A stretch of DNA of 64,000 nt from assembly GCF_900155965.1 (NCBI RefSeq), contig NZ_FTMG01000003.1, positions 248,001 to 312,000 of the forward strand, given 5' to 3'. The translations under genes were made by a program, and so were the position numbers. This document shows positions 59,550-64,000 of this stretch, one piece after another (position 1 is the first letter of the stretch; each line of letters starts with the position of its first letter). This stretch comes from Mucilaginibacter lappiensis. Its GTDB lineage: Bacteria > Bacteroidota > Bacteroidia > Sphingobacteriales > Sphingobacteriaceae. The notes below the pieces were generated by a model. It was not told the DNA's origin and searched no databases. It saw only the letters and a program-made list of their open reading frames with translations.

Positions 59550-61843
59550 TACTTCACCATCAATTCATCCACCATTAGCCAGGCTTTAGCACCGGCAATG
59601 TATTCGCCTGGCGGAATAATGCCTTTATTGATCCCTTTTACCCGGATGTACCTGGCTTTTGTAGGTTTTAAATTCGCCCTTACCGCATTGATCCCATTAT
59701 CATTAAAAGTAGTTTGGCGATAAGCTTCAGTATAGGTTTTGCCATCGGCCGATGTTTCAAAGGTGAGCAGCGTAGGCTCCCACATTTTTTGCCAGTGATA
59801 TTTTAAAATATTGATACCCAGTTGTGATACAGACTGAACTTTGCCTAAATCAACCACCGCCTCCAGATCATCGCCATTGAAACCATACCATTGCCCGTCA
59901 TTATACAGTTTACTGCCAAAAACTCCGTTCACCAGGCCAAATGTGTTGCCGGGATTATAACCACCTTGTGGTTGATTGACCAGCGTTACCGTTTTACCAA
60001 TGGCTTTATGAAGATGAAAATCTTTTTCATAAACACGCCCGTATTGCTTTGCTCCGTTAAATACGACTGCCTTTATTTGGCCTGATGTGGATACTATAAA
60101 CGGCTTATTATACCTTTTGCTTTTTAACCCAGGCACAGTCCCATCGATGGTATAATAGATTTGGCCGCTGGGTAAAGTACTTATCAGTGCAAGTTGTACC
60201 TGATGATCTGCCGATTCGGTTACGCTATCAGTAATTTCGTCAAAAGTATCAGCAGCATTGATATTTAATTGTTTGAGTAATGGTTGTTCGTAGCGCAGCC
60301 GTTTCAAAAAATTCGGATAGCTTTTATTTTGCTTCGCTGTCCACCCAATTTCGGCTAAAGCCAGTATCCGCGGAAATATCTGGTGTTCGGCTTGTGCTGT
60401 GCTGGCCAGGTATTCGCTCCAGGCGTTGGCTTGCACACCTTTAATATATTTGGCTTCGTCACCGCTCAATTCTTTGGTTATGGGCTCGTAATTATAAACT
60501 TTACTCAAAGGTGTATAACCTCCTCCGGCCAATGGCTCACTCGGGTACAAGGACTGATAATAATCCAGGTAAACGTATTTTTCGGGTGTCATGATAGCAT
60601 TATGATGAAGCTTGGCCGCAGCAATGCCTCCCTCCTCACCTGTCCAGCTCATTACGGTGGCGCCCGGGGCAAGTCCGCCTTCCAGTATCTCGTCCCAGCC
60701 AATAATCTGGCGGCCTTTGCTGTTCAGGTACTTTTCCATCCGACCGATAAAATAGCTTTGCAACTCATGCTCATCTTTCAAATGCTCGTCTTTAATACGC
60801 CGCTGGCATTTAGGGCAGGTTTTCCATTTTGTTTTAGGGCATTCATCTCCACCAATATGAATATATTTTGATGGAAATAGCGGCAAAACTTCATCCAGCA
60901 CATTTTGCAAAAAGGTAAATGTTTGCTCGTTGCCGGCACAATACACATCATCAAAAATACCCCAATAAGTGGCTGTTTTGTAAGGCCCTCCGGTACAGCC
61001 CAATTCGGGATAAGCAGCCAGTGCTGCCAGCGCGTGGCCCGGCATTTCTATTTCAGGGATAATGCTGATATGTCTTTGTGCGGCGTAAGCAACTACAGCT
61101 TTTACTTCATCCTGGGTGTAGTAACCGCCATAACGTTTACCATCAAACCGGTGCGGGCTATCCTTTTTATGACCAATAATGGTTTCATCACGATAGGCCG
61201 AAATACTTTGCAGCAGAGGGTATTTTTTGATCTCGATACGCCAACCCTGATCGTCGGTGAGGTGCCAGTGAAAAGTATTGATCTTGTAGAGAGCCAACAT
61301 ATCGATCCATTTTTTAATGGCATCTACTTTAAAAAAATGACGGCACACATCCAGATGCATCCCCCGGTAAGCAAACCGCGGACGATCCTCGATGGTACAC
61401 CCTTGTACGGTTACCCTTCCGTTTGATTGATGCAGCAATTGCACCAGTGATTGCAAACCATAAAACACGCCTGCCTGGTCATGCCCGATAATGCTGATCC
61501 GTTTTGAAGTTACGGCTAAGTGATAGCCTTCTGGCTCTGTAATCTTACTAGAGTCGATATTTAATTGGATGGATGGAGCAGTCGTTTTTTTGAATGATAA
61601 GCTATACCCTGCCAGTTGATGAAAGTATTGGTTAAAAAAGGTCAAATTGTCTGGACTAATACCTTCTCCGATACCTATAGTCTCTGTGGGTGAAAACCTG
61701 AATGCTGCACCATTTTTTTGTATCTGATAAGGCTGAGGTATAATACCCTGCTCTTTGATCTGGGCATGTACTGCACTCATCAGTAAACAAAGGCATAGCG
61801 TATAACAAATATTTTTAAAAATGGCAGTGCAGGTATTGATCAT
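59549..61843 (-). CDS. GH20 beta-N-acetylhexosaminidase with C-terminal discoidin-like module
   Basis: 764 residues with a signal peptide ending VHAQ. It has a GH20b domain, the catalytic barrel with WHLTDDQGWRIE and the catalytic Asp333-Glu334 in HIGGDECP, and a small insert CPKCQRRIKDEH that is Cys-rich. The end (about 620-760) resembles an F5/8 type C (discoidin/CBM32-like) carbohydrate-binding module: DLEAVVDLGKVQSVSQLGIN and KARYIRVKGINKG. It is a paralogue of the GH20 at 33593-35872 but has a different end domain. It is not inside a locus with SusC/SusD and stands alone here. Confidence 0.94.
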   Translation of the reverse strand: MINTCTAIFKNICYTLCLCLLMSAVHAQIKEQGIIPQPYQIQKNGAAFRFSPTETIGIGEGISPDNLTFFNQYFHQLAGYSLSFKKTTAPSIQLNIDSSKITEPEGYHLAVTSKRISIIGHDQAGVFYGLQSLVQLLHQSNGRVTVQGCTIEDRPRFAYRGMHLDVCRHFFKVDAIKKWIDMLALYKINTFHWHLTDDQGWRIEIKKYPLLQSISAYRDETIIGHKKDSPHRFDGKRYGGYYTQDEVKAVVAYAAQRHISIIPEIEMPGHALAALAAYPELGCTGGPYKTATYWGIFDDVYCAGNEQTFTFLQNVLDEVLPLFPSKYIHIGGDECPKTKWKTCPKCQRRIKDEHLKDEHELQSYFIGRMEKYLNSKGRQIIGWDEILEGGLAPGATVMSWTGEEGGIAAAKLHHNAIMTPEKYVYLDYYQSLYPSEPLAGGGYTPLSKVYNYEPITKELSGDEAKYIKGVQANAWSEYLASTAQAEHQIFPRILALAEIGWTAKQNKSYPNFLKRLRYEQPLLKQLNINAADTFDEITDSVTESADHQVQLALISTLPSGQIYYTIDGTVPGLKSKRYNKPFIVSTSGQIKAVVFNGAKQYGRVYEKDFHLHKAIGKTVTLVNQPQGGYNPGNTFGLVNGVFGSKLYNDGQWYGFNGDDLEAVVDLGKVQSVSQLGINILKYHWQKMWEPTLLTFETSADGKTYTEAYRQTTFNDNGINAVRANLKPTKARYIRVKGINKGIIPPGEYIAGAKAWLMVDELMVK

Positions 61844-61863
61844 CGGCGTAGAGTTGTTAAAGC

Positions 61864-61871
61864 CGAATATA
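61864..61871 (-). promoter_or_regulatory. Candidate -7 box of the stand-alone GH20 gene
   Basis: On the minus strand the sequence is TATATTCG, one change from TAnnTTTG, 20 bases upstream of the start codon at 61843. No convincing -33 box was seen. Confidence 0.35.
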
Positions 61872-61942
61872 GTTGTTTATGGTGATATTTTAATCTGATT
61901 ACAGGACGGTATTGACTCCCCCCAACGTCGCTGCGCTTGTCA

Positions 61943-62036
61943 CCCCTCTCGCCAATGTTGGTGTTGTCACCAACAACTTATTATCACTGACCGAGCAGTA
62001 GAATGTTGGTGACAACACCAACATTGGCGAGAGGGG
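61943..62036. repeat. Perfect 33-bp inverted repeat with self-palindromic arms
   Basis: The left arm (61943-61975) begins CCCCTCTCGCCAATG and its exact inverse is the right arm (62004-62036), separated by 28 bases. Each arm contains its own palindrome, TGTTGGTG-nnnn-CACCAACA, so alternative folds are possible. It lies between the stand-alone GH20 promoter and the amidase gene end. Partly matching CCCTCTC words flank it. Confidence 0.9.
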
Positions 62037-62059
62037 ATTTTACACTTTTATTTTTTTAT

Positions 62060-62090
62060 ACCCTCTTTCCGGCGAAGCCGAAGAGAGGGT
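62060..62090. repeat. Hairpin next to the 33-bp inverted repeat
   Basis: ACCCTCTTTCCGGC (62060-62073) pairs with GCCGAAGAGAGGGT (62077-62090) with two mismatches around a GAA loop. A T-rich run precedes it on the plus strand. The CCCTCT motif is shared with the neighbouring repeat and with the composite repeats elsewhere. Confidence 0.7.
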
Positions 62091-62181
62091 GGTCCAGCGA
62101 AGCGTAGATCGGGTGAGTTGACTATACTTCATGCTATGGCCACTCAAATTTGATCAATGTCTGATCATAAACTCTCACCCC

Positions 62182-63012
62182 CTAAAAAGCCCCTATCGCT
62201 TTCTTATAGTTGTTAATAGCCCTGATGATGGACTGAACGATCTCATTTTGCCCCTCGGGTGAATTCAGATAATCCTCTTCCTCGGGATTATTGATAAAAC
62301 CTGTTTCGATGAGCACGGCTGGCATAGCGCTGTGGGCCAATACCAATACGCCTTGCTCCTTTACACCGTTACTTTCGCGGCCATTGGTATCTACAAACTC
62401 GGTATTCAGCAAATCGCCAAAAAGGATGCTTTGCTTGCGGTATTTTTGAATATAAGCATTGAGGATGATGAGGTTGGACGGATCGCTTTCGTCATAGCTC
62501 TCATAATTTTGCTTGTAATCTTTTTCAATAAATATGGAGGAGTTTTCACGCACCGCTTCTTCCTGCTCTTTTAAGCGGTGGAAACCATAAACCAGTAATA
62601 ATACGCCCTTTCTTTTGTGTGCTATGGCTGCGTTGCCTTCAGGCGATGAATTACAGTGTATAGAGATGAACAGGTTACCATGATTCTGATTGGCAATGGC
62701 TGATCGTTGATTGAGCGGAATAAAAGTATCATCAGTACGCGTCATGATGGTTTTAACGCTGGTGATCTGCGAATCAATAGCTGCCTTTAATCTTTTGGCG
62801 ATGGCCAGTGTTACTGTTTTTTCATTAGAGTATGATCCGCGGGCACCTGGATCTTTACCACCGTGACCGGCATCAATAATAATGGTTTTAAATTTAAAAG
62901 TAGAAGTAGATGGAATAGTGTCCCTGCCAGGGGTAAACGAACAAAGGCTAAGAAGTAAAAATAATAGCCCGCAGTTGATACTGATGTAGAAAAGCTTTTT
63001 ATTAAGGATCAT
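62182..63012 (-). CDS. N-acetylmuramoyl-L-alanine amidase (Amidase_3)
   Basis: 276 residues: a hydrophobic signal (residues about 5-25) and an Amidase_3 domain with the zinc motifs IIIDAGHGGKDPGARG (His), NEKTVTLAIAKRL (Glu), SIHCNSSP (His) and the catalytic Glu near PAVLIETGFINNPEEE. The enzyme cuts the bond between MurNAc and the stem peptide in the periplasm. The start ATG overlaps the Fur stop codon by ATGA, so the two genes are translationally coupled. The signal has an LSLC motif, so it may be lipid-modified; this is uncertain. Confidence 0.93.
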   Translation of the reverse strand: MILNKKLFYISINCGLLFLLLSLCSFTPGRDTIPSTSTFKFKTIIIDAGHGGKDPGARGSYSNEKTVTLAIAKRLKAAIDSQITSVKTIMTRTDDTFIPLNQRSAIANQNHGNLFISIHCNSSPEGNAAIAHKRKGVLLLVYGFHRLKEQEEAVRENSSIFIEKDYKQNYESYDESDPSNLIILNAYIQKYRKQSILFGDLLNTEFVDTNGRESNGVKEQGVLVLAHSAMPAVLIETGFINNPEEEDYLNSPEGQNEIVQSIIRAINNYKKAIGAF

Positions 63013-63455
63013 TTTTTAACCGCTTTTTTACTGCATTTTGGGCATAAGCCGGTAGCATATAGGGTAAAACCTGTGGGTTCAAATCCAGGGGGGAGAGTTA
63101 TTGTTGGCAGATGCAGTTCGTCCAGACAATAAACGTTTTTACAATTGGTACAATTAAAATGCAGGTGGTCATCGTGGTGATGACCTTCGTCGCAATTGGA
63201 AGTACACAGTGCATAATTAGCCGTACCATTTAAATCAAATACCTTATGGATAATCCCCTTTTCTTCAAAGGCGTTCAGGATGCGATAGAGCGTAACACGG
63301 TCAATGTCGCTCATCACACTTTCCAGATCCGGCTGGGAAGTAGCTGCACTTCTCGACGACATCATGGATAAAACCCTGAGCCTCGGCGCGGTCTTTTTTA
63401 AATGATGCTTGTTGAGCAAATCTTCAAAATGAAAATTATTGCGGGTTTGTGCCAT
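63009..63455 (-). CDS. Fur-family metal-responsive transcriptional regulator
   Basis: 148 residues with a winged-helix part (LKKTAPRLRVLSMMSS, SDIDRVTLYRILNAFEEKGIIHKV), then a His/Asp/Cys-rich dimer and metal site: CTSNCDEGHHHDDHLHF, CTNCKNVYCLDE and a second CPKC pair. The CxxC pairs suit a structural zinc. It could be a Zur- or Fur-type regulator. Its partner genes are a MerC-domain protein upstream and an amidase downstream. The overlap with the amidase start (ATGA) shows they form one operon. Confidence 0.93.
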   Translation of the reverse strand: MAQTRNNFHFEDLLNKHHLKKTAPRLRVLSMMSSRSAATSQPDLESVMSDIDRVTLYRILNAFEEKGIIHKVFDLNGTANYALCTSNCDEGHHHDDHLHFNCTNCKNVYCLDELHLPTITLPPGFEPTGFTLYATGLCPKCSKKAVKK

Positions 63456-63582
63456 TTACTTAGGGATAATATAAAGAGTACAAATTTAACAAGAATAACT
63501 AATGGTTTAAAATAAGGTTTGGTTAAATGCTAAAAGTTCACGGCTATAACCTATATCACTCACATACAGGAATTTAACCTTT

Positions 63583-63975
63583 TTATTTTATTAAATATTT
63601 GCAGGTACCGGTATATTTATAATTTATAAAATGTGCAGCTGTAATCAGCAATCCACCGGTTGGTACTATAATTACTTCGGGCCAGCCATGTACAAACACA
63701 TGTCCCAACAAAATAATGGCAAAACCTGCTATCAGTAAGCATAAGGGTAATAATCGTTTGTGTATGCGCAGGTAAGACAAGCCTATAGAGTACGTTCCGA
63801 TAGTTAACGCCAGCAGGATCATCCCCCATTCTATCCAAACATTAGCCAAAAACCCCAAACCTAACAGCGGCAAGCTGGTAAACAGCACCGGTACTATAGC
63901 GCAATGTATGGCACACAAAGTTGATGCTGTTATTCCGATATGATCAAGCCGGGACGCATTTTTGGGAATATTCAT
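63583..63975 (-). CDS. MerC-domain membrane protein
   Basis: 130 residues from the ATG at 63975 (MNIPKNASRLDHIGITASTLCAIHCAIVPVL). An ATG at 63999 is closer to the window end and gives an unsupported extension MRFVLYLR. It has four helices and the Cys-x-x-His-Cys motif CAIHC of the MerC domain. MerC proteins move mercury or other metal ions; in Bacteroidota the domain is often next to Fur/Zur genes. A second Cys in TGTCKYLIK is near the end. It lies 127 bases ahead of the Fur-family gene on the same strand. Confidence 0.85.
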   Translation of the reverse strand: MNIPKNASRLDHIGITASTLCAIHCAIVPVLFTSLPLLGLGFLANVWIEWGMILLALTIGTYSIGLSYLRIHKRLLPLCLLIAGFAIILLGHVFVHGWPEVIIVPTGGLLITAAHFINYKYTGTCKYLIK

Positions 63976-64000
63976 GCGCAAATATAAAACAAAACGCAAC

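Larger units (their letters stand above)
61844..62181. other. 338-base intergenic region with a large inverted repeat
   Basis: Besides the -7 candidate at 61864-61871, the region holds a 33-bp perfect inverted repeat (61943-62036), a hairpin at 62060-62090, and outer sequences (61914-61942 and 62091-62125) that are partial inverted copies of each other. No open frame is supported. Confidence 0.6.

Noticed and set aside
63070..63086. GGGTTCAAATCC, like the T-loop of a tRNA
   Set aside because: It lies inside the Fur-family gene and encodes GFEPTG on the minus strand. No acceptor, D or anticodon arm can be built around it.

Overview
The window looks like a chromosomal segment from a Bacteroidota member of the Sphingobacteriaceae, most like Mucilaginibacter or Pedobacter. 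The reasons are SusC/SusD pairs, a hybrid two-component regulator, a FecI/FecR-type sigma/anti-sigma pair, TAnnTTTG promoter boxes, a DUF6515 protein, a TIGR02757 protein and a type 3 prolyl-tRNA synthetase. I saw no rRNA, tRNA, CRISPR array, transposase, integrase or phage gene. The identification is inferred from gene content alone.

Layout. 1-8.2 kb: the edge of one polysaccharide-utilisation locus, with a SusC that runs off the window and the hybrid sensor that probably controls it. 8.5-12.4 kb: a TonB siderophore-type receptor followed by two DUF4198 paralogues in tail-to-tail order. 12.5-28.8 kb: mostly housekeeping genes (mnmE, a nucleoid-associated protein, a methyltransferase, two tandem lipoproteins, kup, a TIGR02757 protein, a cystathionine gamma-synthase-type enzyme, proS, a Gly/Tyr-rich lipoprotein, a FadL-like porin, a lipocalin and a YeeZ-like reductase). 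29.1-47.9 kb: a second, complete locus read right to left. It holds an ECF sigma factor, a FecR anti-sigma factor, a SusC with an STN domain, SusD, GH78, a NagX-like membrane protein, GH20, GH3 and GH92. The enzymes suggest breakdown of rhamnose-, GlcNAc- and mannose-bearing glycans. 48.1-49.7 kb: an mhqO/mhqD-like pair for quinone or catechol stress, with a palindromic operator candidate. 49.9-59.4 kb: a phospho-signalling and cell-wall cluster. 59.5-64 kb: another GH20, an N-acetylmuramoyl-L-alanine amidase, a Fur-family regulator and a MerC-domain protein.

The most interesting part is 50.2-59.4 kb. A transmembrane Ser/Thr kinase, an FHA-like protein, a previously unmarked 33-residue membrane peptide, a PP2C phosphatase with a membrane anchor, a single-chain SEDS glycosyltransferase/penicillin-binding transpeptidase fusion and an FHA protein all lie on one strand. 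The gene set resembles the actinobacterial pknAB-pstP-rodA-pbpA-fha locus, but with RodA- and PbpA-type activities joined in one polypeptide.

The second theme is dispersed repeats. Almost every gap longer than about 80 bases carries an imperfect palindrome or a low-complexity direct repeat of a few recurring classes. Some have entered coding sequence: a 67-base palindrome lies in frame inside the TIGR02757 gene, a repeat encodes the last residues of the PP2C phosphatase, and repeats create false upstream starts for metB and mnmE. Start sites were moved downstream where the upstream extension is repeat-derived or unlike the family.
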